Part shown: positions 42,012 through 51,639 of the stretch, one piece after another
Layout of the letters: each line of letters starts with the position of its first letter
Numbering within the stretch: position 1 is the stretch's first letter
NCBI GenBank assembly: GCA_020631935.1
Contig: JACKGP010000002.1
Location: forward strand, 1 to 64,000
Reading direction: 5' to 3'
Source: Candidatus Nomurabacteria bacterium
GTDB lineage: Bacteria; Patescibacteriota; Saccharimonadia; Saccharimonadales; Saccharimonadaceae
DNA length: 64,000 nt
Program-made: the position numbers and the translations under genes
The notes under the pieces: generated by a model
The model's input: only the letters and a program-made list of their open reading frames with translations
Databases searched by the model: none
What the model was told of the DNA's origin: nothing

Positions 42012-42578
42012 ATGTCACGTATGTCACGCAACTACCGAAGTAGTGGGTTTTCTGTCTACCGACCAGTTACTCTGGAGAGTGAAGAGCAAATCCGCAGCCT
42101 GACCGACCCGCTAGAGGGAGATTTGCCACTAGAGCAGTTCATTCCCGAGCGCTTCTTCAGGTTAGTTTTACTTGGAAAAGAAGCAACTAGATCAGTTACA
42201 GAAGCTAAAGCTAACCATATATTGCGACGCTCGCCGCCAAGTATCCAGGAGCCTATATCTCTGGCAACGAGATCATTAAAGATGCTCGACTCGGATGGTG
42301 ACAGCTTTTCTACAGTGGCACTGAGCTTAAATGATAAGCGAGAAAAATTCTATTCTGAGGCAAAGGCATTGCGCAAGCTCACTCCAGAGTCCTATCCAAA
42401 TCCGCAACCGCCAGCAATTATATTGGGCAGGGTAGCGCGAAACACCATAGAACTGGCCGAACTGGCTGAAATGCTAGAAGATGTACCAGACATTGTTCAG
42501 TTTGAACCAGCAATCTACACGCCTGTTAGCAATGTCATAGATATTAATTCAGGCCGACAAAAAACCGTCCGATACTAG
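42012..42578 (+). CDS. Hypothetical protein
   Basis: A 188-residue, mostly helical, soluble protein (SEEQIRSLTDPLEGDLPLEQ, ARNTIELAELAEMLEDVPD). No family recognised. AT-rich TAAAAT boxes lie just before the ATG, in leaderless style. Its stop codon sits in the loop of its own terminator. Confidence 0.62.
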   Translation: MSRMSRNYRSSGFSVYRPVTLESEEQIRSLTDPLEGDLPLEQFIPERFFRLVLLGKEATRSVTEAKANHILRRSPPSIQEPISLATRSLKMLDSDGDSFSTVALSLNDKREKFYSEAKALRKLTPESYPNPQPPAIILGRVARNTIELAELAEMLEDVPDIVQFEPAIYTPVSNVIDINSGRQKTVRY

Positions 42579-42590
42579 GACGGTCTTTTA
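42561..42590 (+). terminator. Intrinsic terminator overlapping the end of the hypothetical gene
   Basis: ACCGTCC / GGACGGT stem, stop codon TAG in the loop, then CTTTTA. The A-run on the other side makes it usable for the reverse-strand tRNA too. Confidence 0.8.
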
Positions 42591-42601
42591 GCTCTGATTT
42601 G

Positions 42602-42688
42602 TGGTACCGCGGGCCGGACTTGAACCGGCACGTCCGAATGGACACGAAATTTTGAGTCTCGCGTGTCTACCAATTCCACCACCGCGGC
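42602..42688 (-). tRNA. tRNA-Leu (CAA)
   Basis: An 87-base tRNA on the reverse strand with encoded CCA. Acceptor GCCGCGG/CCGCGGT (one G-U end pair), D-arm with GGTAGAC, anticodon loop CTCAAAA giving CAA, a long class II variable arm (GTCCATTCGGAC) and T-arm GGTTCAAGTCC. Confidence 0.93.
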
Positions 42689-42852
42689 TGGCTATTACGC
42701 TAGTTTATCGTCATTACGGACTTATGGTTTTTAATATCAACAAATATGCCTACACTTAATCTACGCCATCATTGCGGTGCAGACATTAACATAATAGATG
42801 TTAAAACCTACTTAATATTGTACAATAAAGGGGAGTGGGAATCTACTAGACA

Positions 42853-44133
42853 ATGCAACCAAATGATCCGAGAAATATACGACCTACGCGTGGCCAGACC
42901 GTACCGCCAGCACGTAGACACAATAGTGACCAAAGCTCCGCAGTCGCAAATATGACTCGAGAGCAGATTAATGCTATCTACTCCCAACAGCAGACGCCAT
43001 CAGGTACACAACCTACACAGACAAGCCATACAGAACCGCAGTGGCAAGAAGCAAGCTCAGAGCCAACATCTGTATATGATCGTACTGAGTCAGTTAGTCG
43101 TCAGACAAATAGCGACTCGTGGAAACAATACCATACCGCATGGCAAGATTACTACCAGAAATACTATGAACGCTACTACATGGGCGCCGTCAGGCAAACT
43201 CAAAACGCCTACCAGAAGCACGCCGAACAGCTGCAGAAAAGTGCGTCCGAATCAATAGCTGCCGCAAAAAGCCAACAAAATACTACGACTAAAGTCGAAA
43301 CTGAGCCTGCAACTCAAACCATGAGCGAAGACGAGGCATTGTACGACTTACGCCAGCAGATCATTGGTAAAGTGCAAGACCAAGCCAAAAAAGTACGAAA
43401 GAGTCGTCACTTCATGCCAGCGATCTCGGCGCTGGTTGTATTTGTCGTGTTTGCATTCTTGCAGTACAACTCGATGATCATTGGCTACGCAAAAGCCTAC
43501 GTAACGCCAGGCTCGGTCAAATCCCAGGACATCATTGTCAATCCGAACGTAACAACTGCCGTCGATAAGGCACCTCGGCTCATTATCCCGAAAATCAACA
43601 TAAATGTTGGAGTTGACTACAACACAAAGCCCACGAACGACACGAAAGTTAAGGGCAACCTGATTGACGCTATGCGCAAAAATGTTGCATATTTCGGAGG
43701 ATTTCCCGGGGCGCTCTCAAAGCCCGGTCAGCTAGGCAATTTTGGGCTATCGGGACATAGCTCGAACGAGTGGTATACATCTGGAGCAGAAGAATTAAAA
43801 TTTGTTTTCGTACGCCTACCAGACCTAAGGAAAGGGGATGTGTTCTACCTTAACTACAACGGTACACGATACACATACTCGATAGTCAAGACAGTAACCG
43901 TAAAACCCACCGATACAGCCAAACTAAACATGGGATACGACAAGCCATACGCCACTCTCATTACCTGCGTACCGATTGGTACTGACAACGAGCGTTTATT
44001 TATAGTGGGGGAGCAAATTAGCCCAAGCCCAGAAACCGCAAAACATCCAGCTACAGGAGAGTCCTCTAGCCAATCTGCACCACAGTTGACAGGCAAGGAT
44101 CCTACTGTACTAGAGAGACTATTCGGTAGATAG
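42853..44133 (+). CDS. Sortase with long cytoplasmic N-terminus
   Basis: A 426-residue protein. Residues 1-180 are Gln/Ser/Thr-rich with a Tyr-rich patch (about 95-125), followed by one membrane helix (about 188-208). The sortase barrel has LSGHSS (His302), TLITC (Cys372) and NERL (Arg381), the complete catalytic triad; spacing is like class D/E enzymes. It would attach proteins with a sorting signal to the envelope, and the LRR protein at 51640 carries such a signal. The long Gln-rich tail is unusual. Confidence 0.88.
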   Translation: MQPNDPRNIRPTRGQTVPPARRHNSDQSSAVANMTREQINAIYSQQQTPSGTQPTQTSHTEPQWQEASSEPTSVYDRTESVSRQTNSDSWKQYHTAWQDYYQKYYERYYMGAVRQTQNAYQKHAEQLQKSASESIAAAKSQQNTTTKVETEPATQTMSEDEALYDLRQQIIGKVQDQAKKVRKSRHFMPAISALVVFVVFAFLQYNSMIIGYAKAYVTPGSVKSQDIIVNPNVTTAVDKAPRLIIPKININVGVDYNTKPTNDTKVKGNLIDAMRKNVAYFGGFPGALSKPGQLGNFGLSGHSSNEWYTSGAEELKFVFVRLPDLRKGDVFYLNYNGTRYTYSIVKTVTVKPTDTAKLNMGYDKPYATLITCVPIGTDNERLFIVGEQISPSPETAKHPATGESSSQSAPQLTGKDPTVLERLFGR

Positions 44134-44149
44134 CAAAAAGCTACTTAGA

Positions 44150-45607
44150 TTAATTGATGATCATTCTTGATCGTTGCAATACATACCCATTGGCTGAATT
44201 ACCAATAGAATAGAGATACTTGCCACTTGGACTGAGAACTGCACCATAGCCCGGTGCGCTCTTGACTATTTGGTGAATATTACTACCGTCATATTCATAC
44301 ATGCGCAGCATACCATCAAGACTCGTCATGAAATTATAGCCGTCTAGCCAACTTATCTCGTCTTCTATTCGGTCTTTGGCGCCAACTATAGGCACATCCG
44401 TACTCTGGTTTAACTCAAGATCATAAATAACCTGAGAGGAGTCTAGCTGAACAACTACAAATCTACCGCCCGCCTGCTGGCTAACAAAGCTAGGCTTGGA
44501 TCTTATAGGGAAATTGATGTGCTTTATGCTAGTAAGCGATGATTCACTGTCGCTACTTGTTAGGTTGTCATACTTTTGAATTGAAACACCTTTTTCACTG
44601 GCGATCGTGATGTAGTATTCGCCATAATACTCGTGACCCTCTACCAGAGGTGCGCTACGAACCTCCAGTGACGCTAATGCCCTAGAAGTCTTTGCGCCAA
44701 GAGAAAGATAACCAACTTTACTTATCCCGTCATTGACGGCTGTAGAGTAAGCGATAACATCCTTTTTTACAAAAGACATATTATCAACATCCGACAATAT
44801 GATTGGCGACATTTTTTTGGTACCCAAATCGTAGCGATAGACACCTCCCGTGTCTGTATGAACATACACGCGATTCGCCGAAGCCGGGTCGCTAACTAGG
44901 TCCTTAATGTCTCCATCGTCTGGTGACGGCACGGCTAAAACCGTAGCTGTATTATCTTTGGGATCTACAACCAGCCATTCTGTTCTCTTGTCGGCCAAAT
45001 GCTTGACTATAATTCTTTTTGTATCCGAGACCCATCCTTCTATTGAAAATTTATGCCTGCGAGCTTCTAGATAGCTCTTTTCTGGTACGGTAATATCGCG
45101 CATAGTCACAGTCTCGCCGCCAATATCAACAAGCTTGATTATTGGACTACTGCTACCGGTGAGTATAGCCGCCGTTTTCCTATCGGCCGAGAAAGACACG
45201 TCACTTAATGAACCAATATGCGACACTTGATCGGTTTGAATTTTTTCAGGAATTAGTCGTGCTGAATTTAGCCACAATACAGCACCAGATTTCACCACGG
45301 CCTGCTTTTGCCAAGTTTTATATCCGCTACGCTGCATCCGAATATCGTAGCTACCTGGCAAAAGAGTAATCTTAGAAGGTGTTTTATCGGTCAACTTGGC
45401 AGACCCGGCAGTTACATTAGCACCAGAAGGTGTAGATCTAAATTGCACCAAGCCACCCTGTTCGATGCCTTTCCCTTCATAGCTCAGTCTATAGCCAAGC
45501 ATTAGCAAAAGTAATATGGTAGATGAAAACACAACAAAGGACGTCATTAATATACCGATTATAATTCGCTGAGAGATGTGTGACTTGCGAGATTTTTGCT
45601 TATACAT
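44150..45607 (-). CDS. PEGA-domain membrane-anchored protein with propeller-like region
   Basis: A 485-residue protein. It has an N-terminal membrane anchor (about 14-38) and a PEGA domain (about 50-117, VQFRSTPSGANVTAGS, PGSYDIRMQRSGYKTW). The remaining 360 residues have repeated strand patterns (VSFSADRKTAAILTGS, VLSPSGKYLYSIGN) like WD/TolB blades. Probably a surface-exposed, carbohydrate- or protein-binding structure. Divergent from the next gene. Confidence 0.8.
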   Translation of the reverse strand: MYKQKSRKSHISQRIIIGILMTSFVVFSSTILLLLMLGYRLSYEGKGIEQGGLVQFRSTPSGANVTAGSAKLTDKTPSKITLLPGSYDIRMQRSGYKTWQKQAVVKSGAVLWLNSARLIPEKIQTDQVSHIGSLSDVSFSADRKTAAILTGSSSPIIKLVDIGGETVTMRDITVPEKSYLEARRHKFSIEGWVSDTKRIIVKHLADKRTEWLVVDPKDNTATVLAVPSPDDGDIKDLVSDPASANRVYVHTDTGGVYRYDLGTKKMSPIILSDVDNMSFVKKDVIAYSTAVNDGISKVGYLSLGAKTSRALASLEVRSAPLVEGHEYYGEYYITIASEKGVSIQKYDNLTSSDSESSLTSIKHINFPIRSKPSFVSQQAGGRFVVVQLDSSQVIYDLELNQSTDVPIVGAKDRIEDEISWLDGYNFMTSLDGMLRMYEYDGSNIHQIVKSAPGYGAVLSPSGKYLYSIGNSANGYVLQRSRMIIN

Positions 45608-45699
45608 TGTAATCGATATTATATCATCTATAGCTATTGTTTTGTATGGCGCTCATGGTAAAATAAAATACAAGTCACCAGAGGGAGTAAAAGGGAGCT

Positions 45700-46743
45700 A
45701 TGGAGAAACAACAAACAATCACCATCAACGGAATCCAATACGATGCACGCACCGGATTACGAGTTTTAGCCGAGGAAACTAAGCCAGGCACGAGCCAAAA
45801 AGTACAGCAAGATGTTCAAATGGGCCAAGCGGTACGCCCTTCAGCTAGATATACTGCTCAGTCACTGCACTCAAAACGAAACCGCAGGTCAACAACGTTA
45901 AATCGACAGCACGTTAAAGCGCCAGCTCGACCAAAAGCTGCACAAAAAGAAGGCGCGAGTATCACCGTTAAGTCTTCCGTAAAAAGGCCGACCTATGCCA
46001 AGCACCCAAAGGTCTATCGTTTCAGTAATCCCGCGGACACCTCGATAAAGCCAGCTATTGCAGCTCCGAAGAAGCAGGTTTCAAAAGGTACAAGCATCGA
46101 CATCCGACCCGCCCCACATCCAGTGCACCAAGCAGCCATAGCTAAGCAATCCAGCCAACAAATGGCTCGTCCACAAAGCGAGCCTGCGCATACTCCTTCG
46201 AGCATACAAAAACAGCAAGCCATAGAGCAGGCACTTCGCAGCGCAAAAGCCGCAAATAAAAAAGAGAAGGTGGGTCTAATCAAGCGTGCCAATCGTTTTA
46301 TTAGCGTAGCTAGCGCCAGCTTGGCAGTTGTCGTTTTGGCGGGCTATTTTACTTACATAAACCTACCTAATCTATCTGTTCGTGTAGCAGCCGCTCAAGC
46401 AGGAATCGACGCTACCTATCCCGGCTATCGTCCAAGTGGCTACAGTCTGCGCGGCCCCATAGCTCACGAGAACGGGCAAGTCAGCATGCAATTTGCATCA
46501 AATACTGGGCCACGGAAATTCAACATAGATCAAGTTGCCAGCAGCTGGAACTCTGGCGCGCTTCTAGAGAACCGAGTTGTATCCGAATCTAATGGCAAGT
46601 ATCAGACGATATCCAATGGCGGACTAACTATATACACCTACGGAGACACTGCGGTTTGGGTTAATGGTGGCATCCTTCATACCATCAAGGGCGACGCGGA
46701 GTTATCAACCGACCAGCTTCGAAAAATCGCCGAAAGCATGTAG
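45700..46743 (+). CDS. Hypothetical membrane-anchored protein
   Basis: A 347-residue protein. Residues 1-195 are basic, Gln/Ala/Lys-rich and disordered. One membrane helix (about 203-223) follows. The C-terminal domain (about 225-347, YPGYRPSGYSLRGPIAHENG, TYGDTAVWVNGGILHTIKGD) is DUF4367-like. AAGGGAG precedes the ATG. The architecture (disordered basic cytoplasmic part, single helix, outside domain) parallels the sortase two genes away. Confidence 0.65.
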   Translation: MEKQQTITINGIQYDARTGLRVLAEETKPGTSQKVQQDVQMGQAVRPSARYTAQSLHSKRNRRSTTLNRQHVKAPARPKAAQKEGASITVKSSVKRPTYAKHPKVYRFSNPADTSIKPAIAAPKKQVSKGTSIDIRPAPHPVHQAAIAKQSSQQMARPQSEPAHTPSSIQKQQAIEQALRSAKAANKKEKVGLIKRANRFISVASASLAVVVLAGYFTYINLPNLSVRVAAAQAGIDATYPGYRPSGYSLRGPIAHENGQVSMQFASNTGPRKFNIDQVASSWNSGALLENRVVSESNGKYQTISNGGLTIYTYGDTAVWVNGGILHTIKGDAELSTDQLRKIAESM

Positions 46744-46776
46744 TTTATAGATTTTAGCTTATAGATAAACTACTGT

Positions 46777-46782
46777 TATACT
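46777..46782 (+). promoter_or_regulatory. Leaderless -10 box of gltX
   Basis: TATACT ends seven bases before ATG 46790. Confidence 0.65.
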
Positions 46783-46789
46783 ATTTAGT

Positions 46790-48235
46790 ATGACAAAAAG
46801 ACCTATACGCACCCGTTTTGCTCCTAGTCCAACTGGATTTATGCATATTGGCAATCTCAGAACCGGGCTCTTCGCATATCTAACTGCTCGCCATGCCGAC
46901 GGGAAGTTTATATTGCGCCTTGAAGATACCGATAAAGATAGAGAAGTGGAGGGATCGATCGACCACATACTACTCTGCCTAAATACTCTGGAATTAGATT
47001 ACGACGAGGGTATAGATAGAGGCGGACCATTCGCACCTTATCGACAATCTGAGCGTTTAGATACATACAAAAAGTGGGCACAGAAACTAATAGACTCCGG
47101 TCGCGCCTACGCCGATCCGTACACTCCAGAAGAAGTTCAAAAATTCCGTGAAGATGCACGAAAAAACAAGCAGGCATTCTTGTACCGTCACCATAGGCCA
47201 GAAAATCCACCAGAGTGGGATGGTAATACACCACTTCGCTTCAGGTCAGACCCAAAAAAATACAAATGGCACGACGAGGTTATGGGAGATCTGCAGTCTG
47301 GTCCAGAAGTTATAGATGACTTCATAATAATAAAATCTGATGGCTACCCAACATACAATTTTGCACACATCGTTGATGATGCCGAAATGCAAATCACTCA
47401 CGTCATTCGCGGCCAAGAGTTTCTTTCCAGTACACCCAACTATCTAAATCTTTACGAGGCACTTGGACTCGAGCGGCCAGTCTTTGCTACTATGCCACAC
47501 GTTATGAACGAGCAGGGCAACAAAAAACTCGGAAAAAGAGATGGGGCCAAAGATGTACTCGATTACGTACGCGACGGATATTTACCCGAAACGATGATGA
47601 GTTTCATTGCTACGCTGGGGTGGAATGATGGCACTGAACAAGAGATGTTCACCAAGCAAGAGCTTATCGACAAATTCAGCTTAAGTCGAGTTCAAAAATC
47701 TGGTGCCCGCTTTGACGAGAAGAGACTACTGTGGATGAACGGGCAGTTTATACGCAACCTTGACTCCGACGATTTATACTCTAGGGTCGAAAAGTTCTGG
47801 CCTGAGTCAGCTGCCGGAATTAATGAAGACTACAGAAAACAAGTTTTATCCCTGGCCAGAGATCGACTGAAAACACTACAAGATTTAAGTAGCCTGTCCG
47901 ACTACTTTTTTCAAGAGCCAACCCCCAATCTAGATCTGATAACCGCAAATAAGCAACTCAAGAAAATATCTGTCGATGAATTAGTTGAGCTACTGAAAGT
48001 ATCGAGAGATAGACTATCTAAACTCGAGGTCTGGACTGCTGAATCTATCCAGGATAAGTTAAATGAACTACTAGTCGAAACTGGCCAAAAGCCCGCAGTG
48101 CTATTTAGCCTGGTGCGTATAGCGACTACCTGGGCTCCTTTTAGCCCGCAATTAAATGACACCCTGCACCTGCTCGGGAAGGAGACGACTATCGAACGCC
48201 TAAACCTTGGCATTGACATAGTATCCGCATATTAG
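46790..48235 (+). CDS. gltX: Glutamyl-tRNA synthetase
   Basis: A 481-residue class I synthetase. It has RFAPSPTGFMHIGNLRTGL with HIGN, the PTYNFAHIVDDAEMQITHVIRG segment, and KLGKRDG for KMSKR. The C-terminal helical anticodon domain is complete. A tRNA-Glu gene lies 3 kb downstream. Whether it is discriminating cannot be told. Confidence 0.95.
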   Translation: MTKRPIRTRFAPSPTGFMHIGNLRTGLFAYLTARHADGKFILRLEDTDKDREVEGSIDHILLCLNTLELDYDEGIDRGGPFAPYRQSERLDTYKKWAQKLIDSGRAYADPYTPEEVQKFREDARKNKQAFLYRHHRPENPPEWDGNTPLRFRSDPKKYKWHDEVMGDLQSGPEVIDDFIIIKSDGYPTYNFAHIVDDAEMQITHVIRGQEFLSSTPNYLNLYEALGLERPVFATMPHVMNEQGNKKLGKRDGAKDVLDYVRDGYLPETMMSFIATLGWNDGTEQEMFTKQELIDKFSLSRVQKSGARFDEKRLLWMNGQFIRNLDSDDLYSRVEKFWPESAAGINEDYRKQVLSLARDRLKTLQDLSSLSDYFFQEPTPNLDLITANKQLKKISVDELVELLKVSRDRLSKLEVWTAESIQDKLNELLVETGQKPAVLFSLVRIATTWAPFSPQLNDTLHLLGKETTIERLNLGIDIVSAY

Positions 48236-48253
48236 AGTATAATAAGCACTAGC

Positions 48254-49324
48254 ATGAAAACTAGTACTAACCCAATTAACAGAGCACGGGCCTGGCTGCG
48301 CAGAAATCCAGTAGTCGGCTACTCCATCGTAGCGGCCGGGGTGTTGGTTTTTGGTGGAATCAACTATGCGATGGTAGATATTCTCAGCCTAAAACCAACT
48401 ACCGCTGCCGATATACCTATAAAACCGCGACCCCCAGAAGTCCATTATTCGCCGTTAACTGGAGAGAAGGTAAAGAATAGGGCTGCCACTAAAAAGCCTG
48501 TATACGCAATCATTGTAGAGAATAGCCCGAACGCACGACCACAAAGTGGCCTTAAAGATGCCGAGATGATATATGAGGCGGTCGCCGAAGGTGGAATAAC
48601 TAGATTCATGGTTTTATACCAGCAGCGTTCACCGTCTCTAATTGGACCAGTACGCAGTGTTAGGCACTATCACCTAGACTTGGTAAAACCATACCAGGCA
48701 AGTTTAGCCCATGTAGGCGGAAGCCCAACTGCTCTTCGACAAGTTCGAGCAGGCGGCTGGCGTGATCTAGAACAAATGTATAACAGTGGTGGCTACTGGA
48801 GGGCGGCAGACCGATACGCTCCGCACAATGTCTATACAAACGGCAACAGACTAGCAGCGCTCAACAAGCAAAAGCGCTACACCTCGTCAAACGCAGTCGG
48901 ATTTACTAGAAAGAGCGTAAAGGCGCCCGAGAAACCAAATGCCAGGCAAATTACTATAAACTTGAGTAGCAGCCTTTACAACAGCACCTACACGTACGAC
49001 GCAAAAAAACAGCTATACACTAGATATCAGGGCGGTGAAGTTCATAGGGATCGCGAGCGCGGAGCGATAACGGCACGAGTTATTGTCGCCATGAGGGTCA
49101 ATGAACGCAACAATAGCGCAGGAGAAAAAGTAACAACCACAATCGGCAGCGGCAAAGCTACTGTCTTTCAGAAGGGCCAGGCCACCAATGTTACTTGGCG
49201 AAGATCTAGCTCGAACCAGCAACTCAAGTTTTACTTAAAAAACGGCAAGGAATTCTCGCTCGACCGTGGGAACACCTGGGTGTCTCTTGTGCCAAACTCA
49301 ACCGGTAGCGTATCGTGGAAGTAG
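48254..49324 (+). CDS. DUF3048 (YerB-like) membrane-anchored protein
   Basis: A 356-residue protein. The N-terminal membrane helix (about 22-42) is followed by SPLTGEKV, YAIIVENSPNARPQSGL, IYEAVAEGGITRFMVLYQ and GPVRSVRHYHLDL, the hallmarks of DUF3048. Function unproven; secreted or anchored in other bacteria. Its last bases overlap the histidine kinase start, so the two and the response regulator form one operon. Confidence 0.85.
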   Translation: MKTSTNPINRARAWLRRNPVVGYSIVAAGVLVFGGINYAMVDILSLKPTTAADIPIKPRPPEVHYSPLTGEKVKNRAATKKPVYAIIVENSPNARPQSGLKDAEMIYEAVAEGGITRFMVLYQQRSPSLIGPVRSVRHYHLDLVKPYQASLAHVGGSPTALRQVRAGGWRDLEQMYNSGGYWRAADRYAPHNVYTNGNRLAALNKQKRYTSSNAVGFTRKSVKAPEKPNARQITINLSSSLYNSTYTYDAKKQLYTRYQGGEVHRDRERGAITARVIVAMRVNERNNSAGEKVTTTIGSGKATVFQKGQATNVTWRRSSSNQQLKFYLKNGKEFSLDRGNTWVSLVPNSTGSVSWK

Positions 49325-50853
49325 AAAAATCCACCACAATGCAGCTCCGTAATTACTGGCGCCTTTACAAAAGACGAAGCATATTCCTTATAGTCAGCAT
49401 GCAAATAATCGCTGTTTTGATAGTTTTCATAGCTCTGATTTTTGTAGACCTGATAGATCACAATGACATAACATTAGTTATAGTAATTTCTGCTTTGCTA
49501 TTCACCACAATCACCATAAACCTAGTGACATTCTGGCTGATAACTGATCCACTAAAACAACTATCTATTGCCTTGAAGCACTCGGCAGGAGAGAAGCAAG
49601 CCGATAACTTGCCAAACCCAAATGCACCCAACTACCAAAGATCTGGGCTTTCTGCACTATTAAAGCAAATCTACAAGATGGGTAGCAGCCAATCAGACGA
49701 CCAAACCGACAACAAAACTGACGACCTATCAGCTCTTAGTAGGGTTTTCGACCAAAGTAACGCAGGTGTGGTAATTTGCGACACCAAAGGTAAAATATTA
49801 TACGCGAATAGTAGCGCGCCCATACGTACAGAGAGGGATGGGAATAGAGCTATCGATGCGCTTTTCTATACAGAATTATCGTTTAGCGATTGGGTGAAGC
49901 AGGTCAAAAAGAAGTCCGTTCGCGCCCATCGAACATGGCTGCACATAGCAAATAAACCACCTTCCGAGAATGATAGGCGTATTTTTGATATCGTAGCCAG
50001 CTACCAAAAAGGGAGCCCCTATCCAATAGTCGTATTATTCCTAGATAAAACAGCCGATTACGCGCCAGAAGACGACCAGTTAAACTTTATTTCATTTGCG
50101 GCTCATGAGCTACGTGGACCAATCACTGTTATACGCGGATATCTAGACACCTTAATCGATGAAATGGGCGACACCCTAAACCAAGAACAGCATGAATTAT
50201 TCGATAGACTACTAGTGTCTAGTAATCGACTAAGTGGATACATAAACAATATACTAAACACCTCGCGCTACGATCAGAGACACCTAAACATTAACCTGAG
50301 TGAAACAACTGTCGAAACGGTATGGAATATGATCAAAGATGACATGAACCTGCGCGCCAAGACTCAGGGAAGGTTGCTCTCGGCAATAATACCCGAAGAT
50401 TTACCAACGATTGCCGCTGACAATGCTAGCCTGGGTGAAGTTTTTGGCAATTTGATAGATAACGCCATAAAATACAGCCACGCAGGAGGTGCTGTAGAGC
50501 TGAGAGCTTCGCCAAATGGACCAAATGTCGATATTACTATCGCCGATAACGGAATAGGCATGCCAAGCAATGTCGTAGGAAATCTTTTTCACAAATTCTA
50601 CCGCTCGCACCGTAGCCGTGAAACAGTAGCAGGTACCGGAATAGGCCTATACATATCAAAAGCTATCGTTGAATCTCACGGCGGAAGCTTGAGTGTAAAG
50701 AGCGCAGAGGGGCGCGGATCTACATTTACTATTAGTATGCCTACATACGAAAGTGTTCGAGAAAAGCTCGAGAAAACCGGCGGTAATAATTCCGAGATAA
50801 TAAAAAGCACCAGTAGCGGCTGGATAAAAAATCATGGTAGCATAAGGGGGTAG
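49315..50853 (+). CDS. Sensor histidine kinase
   Basis: A 512-residue kinase. It has two membrane helices (about 20-45 and 50-75), a short HAMP-like link and a PAS-like domain (about 145-255, GVVICDTKGKILYANSS). HisKA has FAAHELRGP (phospho-His264), and HATPase has the N-box NLIDNAIKYSHAGG, DNGIGMP and GTGIGLYISKAIVE. GTG start overlapping DUF3048; ATG at 49339 is an alternative. Paired with the next response regulator. Confidence 0.9.
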   Translation: MEVEKSTTMQLRNYWRLYKRRSIFLIVSMQIIAVLIVFIALIFVDLIDHNDITLVIVISALLFTTITINLVTFWLITDPLKQLSIALKHSAGEKQADNLPNPNAPNYQRSGLSALLKQIYKMGSSQSDDQTDNKTDDLSALSRVFDQSNAGVVICDTKGKILYANSSAPIRTERDGNRAIDALFYTELSFSDWVKQVKKKSVRAHRTWLHIANKPPSENDRRIFDIVASYQKGSPYPIVVLFLDKTADYAPEDDQLNFISFAAHELRGPITVIRGYLDTLIDEMGDTLNQEQHELFDRLLVSSNRLSGYINNILNTSRYDQRHLNINLSETTVETVWNMIKDDMNLRAKTQGRLLSAIIPEDLPTIAADNASLGEVFGNLIDNAIKYSHAGGAVELRASPNGPNVDITIADNGIGMPSNVVGNLFHKFYRSHRSRETVAGTGIGLYISKAIVESHGGSLSVKSAEGRGSTFTISMPTYESVREKLEKTGGNNSEIIKSTSSGWIKNHGSIRG

Positions 50854-50854
50854 T

Positions 50855-51238
50855 ATGGCAATAAAGACAATCCTAGTTATCGAAGACGACCGTTTTATCG
50901 GAGAAATGTATGTGCGTAGCCTGAAAAAGAAGGGTTACGATGTAGACTGGATGGTGGATGGAAACGATGGCCTAGTTGCGGCACGCAATAAATCCTACGA
51001 CTTACTTTTGCTAGACATAATGCTGCCAGAAAAGCGTGGATCTGAAATAATCGACGCGCTTCGCAATGAAAAGCACGATCTAATCCCAAACACGAAAGTA
51101 GTTATTTTGACCAACTTTGAACAAGACGATGAATCTCGCATGGCTATGGAGCATTCGGCTGATGCATACCTTATAAAGGCCGAGATCACACCTAGGAAAT
51201 TACTGGCCATAATTGACCATCTGAGCAAGACGGGCTAG
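50855..51238 (+). CDS. Single-domain response regulator
   Basis: A 127-residue receiver domain only. It has acidic pocket ED10-12, phosphoacceptor Asp54 in LLLLDIMLPEKRG, Thr in VVILTNF and Lys in YLIKAE. There is no output domain, so it signals by protein contact. AAGGGGG lies before the ATG, one base after the kinase stop. Confidence 0.9.
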   Translation: MAIKTILVIEDDRFIGEMYVRSLKKKGYDVDWMVDGNDGLVAARNKSYDLLLLDIMLPEKRGSEIIDALRNEKHDLIPNTKVVILTNFEQDDESRMAMEHSADAYLIKAEITPRKLLAIIDHLSKTG

Positions 51239-51291
51239 ACTTATCCGCCCCTGTTGTGGTAGAGTAAATAAGCACTCGTTAGAGTAGCCAC

Positions 51292-51366
51292 GGCCTCATC
51301 GTCTAACGGTTAGGACATCAGGTTCTCATCCTGGCAATCGGGGTTCGATTCCCCGTGAGGTCACCA
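51292..51366 (+). tRNA. tRNA-Glu (CTC)
   Basis: GGCCTCA/TGAGGTC acceptor, D-arm with GGTTAGGA, anticodon stem TCAGG/CCTGG with loop TTCTCAT giving CTC, T-arm GGGG-TTCGATT-CCCC, and encoded CCA. Confidence 0.95.
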
Positions 51367-51639
51367 TAAAAAGAAGTTCAGGTTTCAATACTTGAACTTT
51401 TTTCTATTAGCGAATCCATTCGCAGAAGTCGAGTCCCGTCGGCGGTTCTTTATTGACCAGCAGACCTATTTGCCACAGATCAATACACCTTAGTGTTTTT
51501 TAGCACACTAATTATATAATTAAAATCTAGAACGTCAATACTACCAGATTTATTACGCTCATGTTATACTCGTTTTATAAACTAGCCCCAGGGCGCAGTA
51601 GAAAATTGGACAACAGACAACTTGAGTAAGGGAGATGGA